58,138 bases of DNA, from positions 1-58,138 of the forward strand of contig CALWJT010000031.1 of the NCBI GenBank assembly GCA_944381075.1. The letters are read 5' to 3'. This DNA comes from an uncultured Clostridia bacterium (GTDB taxonomy: Bacteria > Bacillota > Clostridia > Oscillospirales > CAG-272). Positions 24,232 through 33,369 of the stretch are shown here, in pieces. A model generated the notes under the pieces. The model saw only the letters and a program-made list of their open reading frames with translations. It did no database searches and was not told the origin of the DNA. The first letter of the stretch is position 1. Every line of letters begins with the position of its first letter. Made by a program: the position numbers and the translations under genes.

Positions 24232-25123
24232 ATTTATATTTTCGGACGGCATCCATGAGCTTTCCCTTGAACTTGTCGGCGTACAGCGTGACGTGACCGA
24301 GCCATTGGTTGATTTTCCAGAGATCGGCACGCTCCGCAAATCCCGGCTCGATGGGATAGGCCTCGTGATACGCTTCAAAAAAGACGGGCGAGACGGGACA
24401 AAAGAAATCCACGGTGGTAAGGTCGATTTCACGGTTCCCGTAATAAAGACTGCAATCGATGGCGACAAGCTCTTTCCCATCATAGAGCAGATTGCCGAGC
24501 CAAGGGTCCCCGTGCAGAAGGGAAAAAGAGGTCTGCGGCGGACAAAGCGAGGGCAGCTTTGCGATGAGCGTTTCCACCTCGGTGCATTCCTCCGTGGTCA
24601 TATTGCCGGCATCCACCGCCATTTTCATCGAATCGCGCAGCCGGCATTCGCCGAAAAATTCCGGCCACGTGTCCTTCCACGTATTGTCCTGCCGGAAGAT
24701 GCCGAGATAGGTGGGATATTCGAATCCGCACCGGTCGTTTTCCGTCCAATGCAGGGAGGCAAGCCCTCTTCCGAGCCGTTCATAGTCCTGCTTTGTCTCC
24801 GGATTTACGATGTCAATGGCCTCTAAAATCAGCAGGACGGCACCCGCCTCCCGGACGGTAGCGATGACCTCGGGCGTTTTGACTTCGGAATGCGTGCGGA
24901 TATAATCAAGCTCCTGCGCTTCCCGCTCAAACTGCTCCGGCGAGAACGAATGGGTCCCTGCTTTGACAAAGACGCGGAATTTTTCGCCCTCGAATATAGC
25001 GGCGGGGTGCATGGCGCCGGCTTTGTTTTCCCGAATGCCGGTGATCGAAAAGGGCTTTCCTAAATAGGAGGAAACCGCTTGTTCGATGGCTTTGTTGAAT
25101 CTTCCGTCGGTTAAAATGTTCAT
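24230..25123 (-). CDS. Fructosamine kinase family protein
   Basis: A 297-residue kinase of the fructosamine-3-kinase/APH-like fold. The catalytic loop is SLLHGDPWLGNLLYD, followed by the metal-binding VAIDCSLYYGNREIDL. The N-terminal part has RENKAGAMHPAAIF and VFVKAG (ATP-binding Lys). These enzymes phosphorylate sugar adducts on proteins so that the adduct falls off. The start at 25123 has GGGAGC nearby. It follows sigF by 64 bases on the same strand, but relation to sporulation is not shown. Confidence 0.88.
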   Translation of the reverse strand: MNILTDGRFNKAIEQAVSSYLGKPFSITGIRENKAGAMHPAAIFEGEKFRVFVKAGTHSFSPEQFEREAQELDYIRTHSEVKTPEVIATVREAGAVLLILEAIDIVNPETKQDYERLGRGLASLHWTENDRCGFEYPTYLGIFRQDNTWKDTWPEFFGECRLRDSMKMAVDAGNMTTEECTEVETLIAKLPSLCPPQTSFSLLHGDPWLGNLLYDGKELVAIDCSLYYGNREIDLTTVDFFCPVSPVFFEAYHEAYPIEPGFAERADLWKINQWLGHVTLYADKFKGKLMDAVRKYK

Positions 25124-25187
25124 CGTATCGCTCCCATTTCCCATATTGTAAATACAGTATACGGAAAGAGGGATCGTTTGTCAACCG

Positions 25188-25925
25188 CTACAGCTCGCGC
25201 CGCAGAAATTCGAAGATCTTTTTTTCTTCTCTTGAGACCTTGACCTGCGTGATGCCGAGGATTTCCGCCGTCTGCTGCTGGGAAAGGTCTTTGTAAAAGC
25301 GAAGGATGACGATTTGGCGGCTTCGCTCGTCGAGCTTGGCGATGGCCTCGGAGAGCGCCAGCTTGTCGGTCATGCTCTCGATCTCATTTTCGGAGGCGGG
25401 GGTGAGATTTTCAAGTGTTGTGCCATCCTCCTCGCCGCCCACGGTCTCCTGAAGCGAAAATACCGGACAGACCGCGTCGAGCGCGTAGACGATATCCTCC
25501 GCCGGCATGCCGCAGAGCTCGGAAAGCTCGGAGATTTTCGGTTCGCGCTGGTGCTCTTTGATAAATTCTTCCTTTGCCTTCATGATGGCGGTCCCTTTTT
25601 TGCGAATGTCGCGGCTTACCTTGATGATGCCGTCGTCCCGCAGGAACCGCCGGATCTCTCCGATGATGAGCGGCACGGCATAGGTGGAAAAGACGGTCCC
25701 GAAGCTCGTGTCGAAGCTTTTCGCCGCTTTCAGCATTCCAATGGTGCCGATCTGTACAAGGTCCTCGTATTCGGTGTTTCTGCCGATAAAGCGGCGGGCG
25801 ATGTTTTTGACAAGTCCCATGTTCTGGGAGATGAGCTGGTCCATGGCGGCGCGGTCGCCGCTCTGTGCTTTTGCGATCAGGGTCAAATTGTCCTCGCTGT
25901 CGGTTTTTTCCATACATTCGGACAT
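25188..25925 (-). CDS. sigF: Sporulation sigma factor SigF
   Basis: A 245-residue sigma-70 factor with regions 2 (LVKNIARRFIGRNTEYEDLVQIGTIG), 3 and 4 (LDERSRQIVILRFYKDLSQQQTAEILGITQVKVSR). Being third in a spoIIAA-spoIIAB order identifies it as SigF, which directs early forespore transcription. AAGGAGG lies six bases before the ATG at 25925. SpoIIAB holds it inactive until SpoIIAA is dephosphorylated. Confidence 0.95.
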   Translation of the reverse strand: MSECMEKTDSEDNLTLIAKAQSGDRAAMDQLISQNMGLVKNIARRFIGRNTEYEDLVQIGTIGMLKAAKSFDTSFGTVFSTYAVPLIIGEIRRFLRDDGIIKVSRDIRKKGTAIMKAKEEFIKEHQREPKISELSELCGMPAEDIVYALDAVCPVFSLQETVGGEEDGTTLENLTPASENEIESMTDKLALSEAIAKLDERSRQIVILRFYKDLSQQQTAEILGITQVKVSREEKKIFEFLRREL

Positions 25926-25946
25926 AAAAACGCTCCTCCTTCGGTT

Positions 25947-26396
25947 TTATGTAGCCTCCGGGGGTGAGGAAAGCTTCCGAATGAGCGTGACCTTGGTTCC
26001 CTGTCCGGGCTTGGATGTGACAAAAAGCTTGTCGGAAAAGCTCTCCATAATGGAAAAGCCCATGCCGCATCTGTCCTCATCGGGACAGGTGGTGAACAGC
26101 GGCGTTCTGGCCTTTGCTACATCCTCGATGCCGCATCCGCGGTCGGATATCGTGATCTTCAGCGTCCGGTCGTCAAAATATTTTGCGCAGAGCGTAATCA
26201 TCCCGCTGCCGCCTCGATAGGCGTGTACGATGCAGTTGGTGACAGCCTCGGAGACAGCGCAGCGGATGTCAGCGAGCTCCTCCACATCCGGGTCGAGCGG
26301 CAGCATGAAGCCGGAGATGATGCTTCTGGCCAGTGATTCGTTTTCCGATTTGGACAAAAACGTGCATTTGATTTCGTTTACAGGTGTTTTTCCCAT
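25947..26396 (-). CDS. spoIIAB: Anti-sigma F factor and SpoIIAA kinase SpoIIAB
   Basis: A 149-residue GHKL-type ATPase/kinase. The N box is in IRCAVSEAVTNCIVHAYRGG, and the G1 and G2 boxes are ISDRGCGIEDV and DEDRCGMGFSIMESF. It binds SigF and phosphorylates SpoIIAA. It starts two bases before the stop of spoIIAA on the leftward strand, and a 21-base gap separates it from sigF. Confidence 0.95.
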   Translation of the reverse strand: MGKTPVNEIKCTFLSKSENESLARSIISGFMLPLDPDVEELADIRCAVSEAVTNCIVHAYRGGSGMITLCAKYFDDRTLKITISDRGCGIEDVAKARTPLFTTCPDEDRCGMGFSIMESFSDKLFVTSKPGQGTKVTLIRKLSSPPEAT

Positions 26397-26398
26397 GG

Positions 26399-26737
26399 TT
26401 ACACATCCTTTCCTTTGTCAGATGAGCTCTCGATTTTGATCATTCGGTCGATGCCCGCCATTTTTAACATTTTTTCGGCTCTGGGAGACGGATTCTGCAC
26501 GACGAGCATTGTACCGATCTCCTTGGCCTTTGTATATCGTCCGAGAATGAGTCCAAGTCCGGAGCTGTCCATAAAATCGACGCCGCCGATGTCGATGACG
26601 AGCGTCTTCGGAAGCTCTCTGTACATCGCCTCGTCGATGTCCGCGCGGACCGAGACAGCCCTGTGATGGTCGATCTCGCCCGTAAGAGCGGCGGTGAGCG
26701 TTTCCCCGACGCAGGAAATTTTTAAATTTTCCTCCAT
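26399..26737 (-). CDS. spoIIAA: Anti-sigma F factor antagonist SpoIIAA
   Basis: A 112-residue STAS-domain protein. The phosphorylated Ser lies in GVDFMDSSGLGLILGRY, the standard STAS site. When unphosphorylated it removes SpoIIAB from SigF. The ATG at 26737 is preceded by AAGGAGG. It is the first gene of the three-gene operon. Confidence 0.95.
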   Translation of the reverse strand: MEENLKISCVGETLTAALTGEIDHHRAVSVRADIDEAMYRELPKTLVIDIGGVDFMDSSGLGLILGRYTKAKEIGTMLVVQNPSPRAEKMLKMAGIDRMIKIESSSDKGKDV

Positions 26738-26756
26738 ATTGAACCTCCTTGCAAAT

Positions 26757-26790
26757 AAAAAAGTGCTATCCTGATAGTAGGATAGCACCT
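26757..26790 (-). terminator. Terminator upstream of spoIIAA
   Basis: Leftward stem GTGCTATCCT and complement with a 6-nt loop, followed by TTTTTTATT. It separates the regulator pair from the spoIIA operon. Confidence 0.8.
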
Positions 26791-26864
26791 GCGATTTAAA
26801 AAGATTGTCACAATCTGGTGTCGAAACGGATTTTGCGGCGTTTTGCCGCTTTTTCTTTTTTCAT

Positions 26865-27110
26865 TTACAGTCTTACTTCGATTTGCTCGCCTTTCCCAGT
26901 TTCGATTTGGACGAGCTGCCATGCCGGATACTTCTTTTTCAGCCTCCGGAACTCCCGAAAGAGCACCGTGAGCGTTTTCCCGTCAAGCTGCGGGAAATCA
27001 TGCTTTTTTAGTTGGTGTCCCGCAATCGAGGCAGTCAGCGCATTGAATGCCAAATAAGTGGGAATTCGAAGGGTAAGGTGAACATCACCGGTGTGAATTT
27101 GGATTTTCAT
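26865..27110 (-). CDS. Small uncharacterised protein partnered with an XRE regulator
   Basis: An 81-residue protein with no recognisable domain: start MKIQIHTGDVHLTLRIPTYL, then a basic segment (FREFRRLKKKYPAWQLVQIE). No signal or membrane helix. It begins four bases after the regulator's stop, so the two are coupled. The N-terminal strand-helix pattern resembles the C-terminal half of the regulator, which also consists of short beta-rich domains, so the pair may act together. Ribosome site is weak. Function unknown. Confidence 0.65.
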   Translation of the reverse strand: MKIQIHTGDVHLTLRIPTYLAFNALTASIAGHQLKKHDFPQLDGKTLTVLFREFRRLKKKYPAWQLVQIETGKGEQIEVRL

Positions 27111-27114
27111 GCAT

Positions 27115-27603
27115 TTATTCCACCGCGACCTCGATGAGAACATCGTCGGCTTCGATTTCCAGCAGCTTGCCGTAAAGACCGTTGTCGACGAGGAGGAGGA
27201 CTTTTTCAAGGTCCAATTCCTTCAATATATCGTTCCCCGAAATCTGCGGCATCGTGAGTCCCGTCGAAAGCATCGTTTTGACGAGCGGCATCGGAAGCCG
27301 CAGGACTATTTTCACGTCATCGTCGACGCGGGCGCAGACGCGCAGGAGAAGCTCATCCGGATTTTTTCGGCTGTCGGGAGGCAAAAGGACTGTTTCCTTC
27401 TGTTTTTTCCCGAACAGCTCGTCGATGCTCACGTCGAATAGGGAAGCAAGCGCCGGCAGCAGCATAATATCGGGGCAGGACAGGTCATTTTCCCATTTGG
27501 AGACCGCCTGCGGGGAGACGCCCAGCGCTTCCGCAAGCCCTTCTTGTGTAAGGTTCTTTTCTTTTCTCAGTTCGGATATTTTTTTGCCGAGGGATTCAGA
27601 CAT
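27115..27603 (-). CDS. XRE-family transcriptional regulator
   Basis: A 162-residue protein. Residues 5-65 are a Cro/C1-type HTH (KISELRKEKNLTQEGLAEALGVSPQAVSKWEND). Residues 66-162 are a separate domain of unknown type with ISGNDILKELDLEKVLLLVD. AAGGAGG precedes the ATG. The upstream region has two copies of a 12-base palindrome-like site, the probable operator for its own control. Confidence 0.88.
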   Translation of the reverse strand: MSESLGKKISELRKEKNLTQEGLAEALGVSPQAVSKWENDLSCPDIMLLPALASLFDVSIDELFGKKQKETVLLPPDSRKNPDELLLRVCARVDDDVKIVLRLPMPLVKTMLSTGLTMPQISGNDILKELDLEKVLLLVDNGLYGKLLEIEADDVLIEVAVE

Positions 27604-27685
27604 GATTTTGTCCTCCTTTGAATTTGTTGTCTTTATGATAGCATGGGAAAACGGGGGAAGGAAGGGACCGGCGGTTGATGTTCTG

Positions 27686-27721
27686 CAACCATTGGTTTTT
27701 GATTCTATCAACCATCGGTTG
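27686..27721. promoter_or_regulatory. Putative operator: two CAACCAT-x-GGTT sites
   Basis: CAACCATTGGTT (27686-27697) and CAACCATCGGTT (27709-27720) start 23 bases apart, about two helical turns, 80-100 bases upstream of the XRE regulator gene. Each is a near-palindrome. Confidence 0.6.
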
Positions 27722-27784
27722 TGATGATATTTTATCATAGAAGTGTCAGGGATACAATGAAAAATACGGCGGCAGACAAAATTT

Positions 27785-27812
27785 GAATGCGGACATCCTT
27801 TGTCCGCATTTC
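27785..27812 (+). terminator. Terminator-like hairpin
   Basis: AATGCGGACA/TGTCCGCATT stem with loop TCCTT, then TCTTTTTAT. No gene precedes it on the + strand. Confidence 0.65.
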
Positions 27813-28269
27813 TTTTTATACTGAAGTCGGCGTGCAGAAAAGGGGAAGAAAAGATGAAATCCAAAATGGCAAGCCGATGGGCGCGTCATGGCGCTGAGCC
27901 CTCTGTCCGGATATCGTGACCGTCAGAGGGAACCGACATCCGGTCAAAGTGCGGGGAAAGGAAAAAGCGGCAGTTTATCTGCGCCATATCCTCCGCAGAG
28001 CTGGATTTTTCGGACTCTGAGACTCGGTCCGTATCCGAAAATAGAAATTTGTCAGAGAGCGGAGCGCTTTCGGCCGCCGCGGGAAAAATCCCGCCGGCAA
28101 GGCAAAGCTTGCTTTGCCCTGCCGGACAGGGAAGGGTTGCTTTCGGCTGCCGTCGGGCAGCTTTGGGAAGGCGTGCCTATGCGTAGGATTTCGGTACGGC
28201 ATCTGCGGGAACGGCTGTGCGTTCTTAACGCTTTTAGAGATTTCATATGCAAAAGCAAAGGAGGAAAAC
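27813..28269 (+). other. Long structured leader region before the RHS gene
   Basis: No credible gene. It contains several hairpins: GGGAAAAATCCC, a 15-bp near-perfect inverted repeat at 28094-28125 (CCGGCAAGGCAAAGC and complement, one mismatch), and GCTGCC-GTCG-GGCAGC at about 28147-28162. These could shape the RHS mRNA leader. Confidence 0.5.
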
Positions 28270-31200
28270 ATGGGTCAGAATCAAATCGAATGGAAAAAAG
28301 CCGACATTGTGCGGGAGATTAAGAGTATGCGGACAGGCAGCCGAAAGGCTTATCAGCTAAAAAACGGAACACGCCTCGCGGTGCTCAGCTCCGAGCCGCT
28401 TCACACACGAAACGGCAGGACGGGACGATGGGAGGAGAGCCAAAGGGGTCTTTCCGCAGGGAGCAGGGGGCTTACCGCGAAAATGGGCGCTTGGCGCGTC
28501 ACACTGCCGGACGGGAAAAACAATCTCGGAAAGATGGATATAGAAAACGGAAGGTCCGGCGTCGAATGGGAATACCTCGGAACGGCGCCGGCGGGTCCGG
28601 AGAAGACGTTCCCTTCGCCGGCGATCGAGGACGGAGAGCCGGATCCGGCATACTTGAAAAAGAGCCCGTCAAAGAAATATGGGAAGCGAGCACGGGTACG
28701 GTATGCTCCTGTCGGGGAAGGCGTCGGTTTTGTTTATGAAGTAAAAAACGGCGCGCTGAGAAAAAGCATTGTCCTGTGCGGGGAAAATCCAGGCCGTACG
28801 CTTTGCTTCCGGCTGCGGACAAGGGGACTGACGCCCGTCATGTCGGAGGACGGCCGCGCGGTCGATTTTTGTGCCGGCGGAAAAAGAAGGCTCCGATTTT
28901 CGGCGCCGTTTATGCGGGATGCGGCGGGAGAGCGCAGCGAGGCGGTTTTCTATCGTCTGAACGAGACGGGCAGCGGAAGCTATGATTTGTGCATAGAGGC
29001 GGATGCTGCTTGGCTCCATGCGCCGGAAAGGATACGTCCGGTCACGATCGACCTGCGTGCGGAGCCTGGCGGTTTCGAAAAGACTTTGCTTTGCTGCAAG
29101 AATACGGCCGGCGGCTTTGACGGTATCGCGGCGGGCTTCCGTGGTGAGCTCGCATGGGGAAGTCATTTGTTCGCGGACCTTTCGTGGATTCCGGCATCTG
29201 CTAAGATCCATTCTGCCGTTCTGACCCTGACGCAGCAGTTTTCCGCGGAAGATGCGGATTTTTATTGGCGCCTGAACACCGGCTGGCAGTCGATCATCGA
29301 ATTTCCGAAGGAAAATGGGCATGTGTTTTGTTTGGATGTCACGGAGTCGGTGAAGAGCGCGCATGACGGGGGCGAACGCGGATGCGGCTTTGCGCTCTTC
29401 CCCAAAGCGTATGCGATCACACAAAATGGCAGCATCTGCGGTGGACCGGCTGATCTGTGCGGACCTTCAGGTGAAAAGGAGAGAGGCGGCGTTGAATTTT
29501 CCGGCATGGCAGAGCTTTGGGTGCAGTATGCCGAGCGGGATGCGTATTCCGGCCATCCAAGCCTTTTTGCCGTGTCTTCTGCCGGGGAGCCGGAAAATGG
29601 TCATATCGATTTGTTTACGGGCGCTCTTGTCTATGAACGGGAAGATGTTCGTTCAGGCAGCGCCATGCTTCCATTTTCCGTTTCCCATTACTGGATCGGA
29701 AGTGGGGAAACCTATGGCGGAAGATACGGCAAGGGCTGGGGCCTCTCCTTAGACCAGCGGGTGGAAATGCGGCGGGATGCCGCAGGGGACGCTGCTTTTA
29801 TCGATGAGAAGGGACGGATACATAGCTTTATACGAAAGCGGGGAAGCTGGAAGGATACGGGCGGGCTTGGTCTGACGCTGGCGCGGAAGGCGGAGGGGTA
29901 CGTTATCCATGACGGACACGGCGGCAGGAAACGCTTGGATTCCAGCGGCTGGCTTCGGGAACTGGAAGATGCTTCAGGCAATCGGATCACGGTGGAAAGA
30001 GACCCGCACGGACGGATCTCCGCGGCAAAGGACAGCTTCGGCAGGCGCATCGGCTTTTATTATGACGGATTTGGCAGACTGGATATGATAGCGGATCCGG
30101 CGGGCCGGATGGTGACCTACCGCTATGACGCGGCGGGATGTCTTGCCGAAGTAAAATATCCGGACGGTTCGACGGTGTCCTATGCCTATGACGAAAAATA
30201 TCGGCTTGCTGCTGTCAAGAAGCAGGACGGCGCAGGGACGGTTTATCGATATTCCGAAGACGGCAGGGTGATAAGGGCGGAGATGTATGCTCCAGAGGCC
30301 ATTGCCGGCACAGCCGCACCGAATGCGTATCGGGAGATCGTTTACCGCAGCGCGCGCTCGGTGGCGGTGGCAGACCAGACGGGCATGCAAAGGGTCTATG
30401 TGCTTGACAAGGCAGGACGAACGGTCCTCTGCTATGAGGACACGCCGGCGGAAGCGGACCGCGGGCTCCTCCGGGGCCGCTTTGAGACGGTGGCGTCGCT
30501 TTACCGGTATACGGATGAAAAATGCACCTTTGCGGCATCGTTTTCCGCAGCGGGAAAGGAGCAGAACCGAATCGCCAATGGTTCCTTTGAAATGGGGGAG
30601 GATTCATGGCGGCTTACGGGAGAGCGAATCGGCAGCGGCGGTCCGGACGGCGACGGGATCGTTTATTGTGATCCAAACCGCAGGGCAGCGGTTTATCAGC
30701 TTGTGGGCTCCGTGTATGGAGACAAATATTTAGAGCAGACGGTGAGCGCCTCCCATATGACGCATGCTTGCGGAGGTGCGCTGATGCTGTCTGCATGGGC
30801 AAAGGCGGATTCGGCGCCGACGGGCGGGACGGGCAGCACGCGGTTTGAGATTCGTGTGCGGGCGCGGTATACGGATGGTGCGTCAGCGGAGCTTCGCGCA
30901 GGGTACGATGCCGGCTATGCCGGCTGGCAGTACATGGCGCTTCCGATTCCAATCTCGTACGGAAAAACGCTCTTGTCCGTCACGGTGTATCTGGATTATT
31001 CCCACAACCGGGGAAGATGTCTTTTCGGGGATGTCCGGCTATGGGACGTGCCGTCGCAAATAAGCTTAGATGAGCAGGCCGTCGGGGAAAACACGATGGT
31101 TCTTGGGAAAGTCCATAGAATTGTACGGCGTGCCGTTTTGAGCGGCAGCAAAGGTACGGTGATACGGGAGCAGGACAGTTTGGGAGACATCGTGCGGGAG

Positions 31201-33369
31201 ACGGTGATCGATTGTGAGGGAAACAAATTTGTTCGGAGCTATGCGTATGACAAAAGGCATCGATTGATCCTCCGGCAGGACGAACGGGATCGGAGGACGG
31301 AATATACCTATCATGAAAAGGGAATGCCGGCCTCTGTCAGAACCTATTTTCCGCAGATGCGAGATCCGGATGACAAGGCGTCCGCCGCGCCGCTTTTTTC
31401 CGAGGCGAGGATCCTTACCGATGAAACGGGCGAATTTGCGGCGGAGATATTCGGCGCGGGCAGAGAAGGCCTCCGGCTCCGGAACCGCTGCCATCCGGTA
31501 AAAGGGCTGTTGCGGGATATGACGCTGCCAAGCGGACAGACGATACGCTTTGCATACGATGCGGCATCCGACCTTGCGGCAAGCATGCGTGCGTCGGTGG
31601 GGAATGACAATTATTTTGTACTGTATGAATATACCGGAGCAATGCTCTCAAAGATAACCCGCGGAGGCTTTTCTTACGGTTTTGCCTATGATAATGCGGG
31701 ACGCATGGAAAGCGTTTCCGTCGCTGGGGAAACGTATTGGAAGGTCCGCCGCCTCCGCCGTGAAACCGAGACGGAGGTGACAAGCTTTGCCGGCGGAGAG
31801 AAAATGGAGGTGGAAAGCGACTGCCGGGGAAGGCCGGTAAGGCGTACCTATACCGACCGGGACGGAAACGATACGGTCATCGCAGAGTGGGAATATGATG
31901 CGAACGGAAGGACGGGAAAGGTCCATGATCATAGCTGCCAGCGTGCGCACGCCTATCGATACGATAAGTTCGGCAGCCCTGTGGAGGAAACGATAGACGG
32001 CGTCCGCTTCAAGACATGGGAATACGACAGGCAAAACCGTATGAAGAAGACGGATATCTGCCTTGGAGACAGGGTGCTGCGCTATCTGCCGATTTATGAA
32101 GCGCGTCCGGACGGTGCGGTCTATCCGGACGCAGCCGTGACGGGCATCGTGCTCGACGGCGTGTTCAGGCAGGAGCGCAGGCTCGACCGTGCGGGACGCG
32201 TGACCGAGACCGTTTTGACGCTGCCCGGCACCTCTTCGCCGCTGCTTGCGCAGCGCTATGGATATTCGGATACACAGACGGCGTGCGGGACAAGCCTTTC
32301 GCGGACGGTACGGCAGCTCACGCGGTATGCCGGCGGAAAAGAAAAGGACGTGCTTCGGTATACCTATGACGGCAGCGGAAATATCACGGCGGTACGCAAC
32401 GGGACGGAATATGCGGCAAAATACACATATGACGGGTTGGATCAGCTTATCAGAGAGGACAACGCCGTGCTGGGACAAAGCCGCACGTTTGCCTATGATA
32501 CGGCGGGAAATCTTCTTGCGAAGAAGACCTTTGCCTATACGACGGGACCTCTTGGCGCGGCGCTGGATACGAAGGTATATTCCTATGCGTCCTGCGGCTG
32601 GAGAGACAGACTGACCGGCTTTGGCGGAGATGTCATCTCCTATGATGCGCTGGGCAATCCGACGGTCTACCGCGGCCATGCACTGATATGGGGAAGAGTC
32701 CGGCTGCTATTGGGGTATCGCTTGGATGAGGACAGTTTGCTCACCTTCGCATATGATGCGGACGGCATACGGGTCAAAAAAGGCGAAACGGTCTATGTAA
32801 ACGACGGCGAAAGGCTCCTTCGGGAGATAGGGCCTGCGGGAACGCTTACATATTACTACGGCAGCGACGGGATATGCGGCTTTCGGTATGACGGCGTGGA
32901 CTATTTCTATGAAAAGAACCTGCAGGGCGATGTCACGGCGATCTATGACGAGTACGGCGGCCTTGCGGCGGCATATGCCTATGACGCCTGGGGCGCTTAT
33001 AAAATCCTTGTGGACGCGCATGGCATCGGGACGCTCAACCCATTCCGCTATCGGGGGTACTATTATGATACGGAAACGGGACTGTATTATCTTAGCAGCC
33101 GGTACTATGATCCCGAAACGGGACGCTTTTTGAACGCGGACATGACGCTGGACCCGCGGTCCTTTTCCGGATACAATGCGTTTGCATACTGCCTGAACTG
33201 TCCCGTCAGGTATCGGATGCCTTCCGGACGGTCGGCGGTATCCGCGCTTGGGGACGATACCGGACGCTGGACCTCCTTTTATAGACAGATGCTCCGGAAC
33301 GGCGGTGCCCTTGCCGGTCTGCGGCCCTTGCTGGATGAGACGAGGCTGCGGGCGCCGGTCCATTGTTAA
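28270..33369 (+). CDS. RHS/YD-repeat protein (1699 residues)
   Basis: A giant protein of the WapA/RHS class. The N-terminal 460 residues include a DNRLRE-like beta domain (PASAKIHSAVLTLTQQF), then a DUF6531-like start of the shell (GHIDLFTGALVYERED). Many YD repeats follow (GRLDMIADPAGRMVTYRYD and others). The RHS core ends with PFRYRGYYYDTETGLYYLSSRYYDPETGRFL and YNAFAYCLN. Only about 55 residues follow, with NCP and MPSG replacing the usual NNP and DPxG, and no toxin domain is recognised. No signal peptide is seen. AGGAGG lies six bases before the ATG. Confidence 0.9.
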   Translation: MGQNQIEWKKADIVREIKSMRTGSRKAYQLKNGTRLAVLSSEPLHTRNGRTGRWEESQRGLSAGSRGLTAKMGAWRVTLPDGKNNLGKMDIENGRSGVEWEYLGTAPAGPEKTFPSPAIEDGEPDPAYLKKSPSKKYGKRARVRYAPVGEGVGFVYEVKNGALRKSIVLCGENPGRTLCFRLRTRGLTPVMSEDGRAVDFCAGGKRRLRFSAPFMRDAAGERSEAVFYRLNETGSGSYDLCIEADAAWLHAPERIRPVTIDLRAEPGGFEKTLLCCKNTAGGFDGIAAGFRGELAWGSHLFADLSWIPASAKIHSAVLTLTQQFSAEDADFYWRLNTGWQSIIEFPKENGHVFCLDVTESVKSAHDGGERGCGFALFPKAYAITQNGSICGGPADLCGPSGEKERGGVEFSGMAELWVQYAERDAYSGHPSLFAVSSAGEPENGHIDLFTGALVYEREDVRSGSAMLPFSVSHYWIGSGETYGGRYGKGWGLSLDQRVEMRRDAAGDAAFIDEKGRIHSFIRKRGSWKDTGGLGLTLARKAEGYVIHDGHGGRKRLDSSGWLRELEDASGNRITVERDPHGRISAAKDSFGRRIGFYYDGFGRLDMIADPAGRMVTYRYDAAGCLAEVKYPDGSTVSYAYDEKYRLAAVKKQDGAGTVYRYSEDGRVIRAEMYAPEAIAGTAAPNAYREIVYRSARSVAVADQTGMQRVYVLDKAGRTVLCYEDTPAEADRGLLRGRFETVASLYRYTDEKCTFAASFSAAGKEQNRIANGSFEMGEDSWRLTGERIGSGGPDGDGIVYCDPNRRAAVYQLVGSVYGDKYLEQTVSASHMTHACGGALMLSAWAKADSAPTGGTGSTRFEIRVRARYTDGASAELRAGYDAGYAGWQYMALPIPISYGKTLLSVTVYLDYSHNRGRCLFGDVRLWDVPSQISLDEQAVGENTMVLGKVHRIVRRAVLSGSKGTVIREQDSLGDIVRETVIDCEGNKFVRSYAYDKRHRLILRQDERDRRTEYTYHEKGMPASVRTYFPQMRDPDDKASAAPLFSEARILTDETGEFAAEIFGAGREGLRLRNRCHPVKGLLRDMTLPSGQTIRFAYDAASDLAASMRASVGNDNYFVLYEYTGAMLSKITRGGFSYGFAYDNAGRMESVSVAGETYWKVRRLRRETETEVTSFAGGEKMEVESDCRGRPVRRTYTDRDGNDTVIAEWEYDANGRTGKVHDHSCQRAHAYRYDKFGSPVEETIDGVRFKTWEYDRQNRMKKTDICLGDRVLRYLPIYEARPDGAVYPDAAVTGIVLDGVFRQERRLDRAGRVTETVLTLPGTSSPLLAQRYGYSDTQTACGTSLSRTVRQLTRYAGGKEKDVLRYTYDGSGNITAVRNGTEYAAKYTYDGLDQLIREDNAVLGQSRTFAYDTAGNLLAKKTFAYTTGPLGAALDTKVYSYASCGWRDRLTGFGGDVISYDALGNPTVYRGHALIWGRVRLLLGYRLDEDSLLTFAYDADGIRVKKGETVYVNDGERLLREIGPAGTLTYYYGSDGICGFRYDGVDYFYEKNLQGDVTAIYDEYGGLAAAYAYDAWGAYKILVDAHGIGTLNPFRYRGYYYDTETGLYYLSSRYYDPETGRFLNADMTLDPRSFSGYNAFAYCLNCPVRYRMPSGRSAVSALGDDTGRWTSFYRQMLRNGGALAGLRPLLDETRLRAPVHC

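Noticed and set aside
27888-28322. A 144-residue frame before the RHS gene
   Set aside because: No ribosome site, composition unlike coding sequence, and it runs into the RHS gene in another frame.
33180-33369. C-terminal tail of the RHS protein as a toxin domain
   Set aside because: About 55 residues, no catalytic-looking motif and no immunity gene follows.
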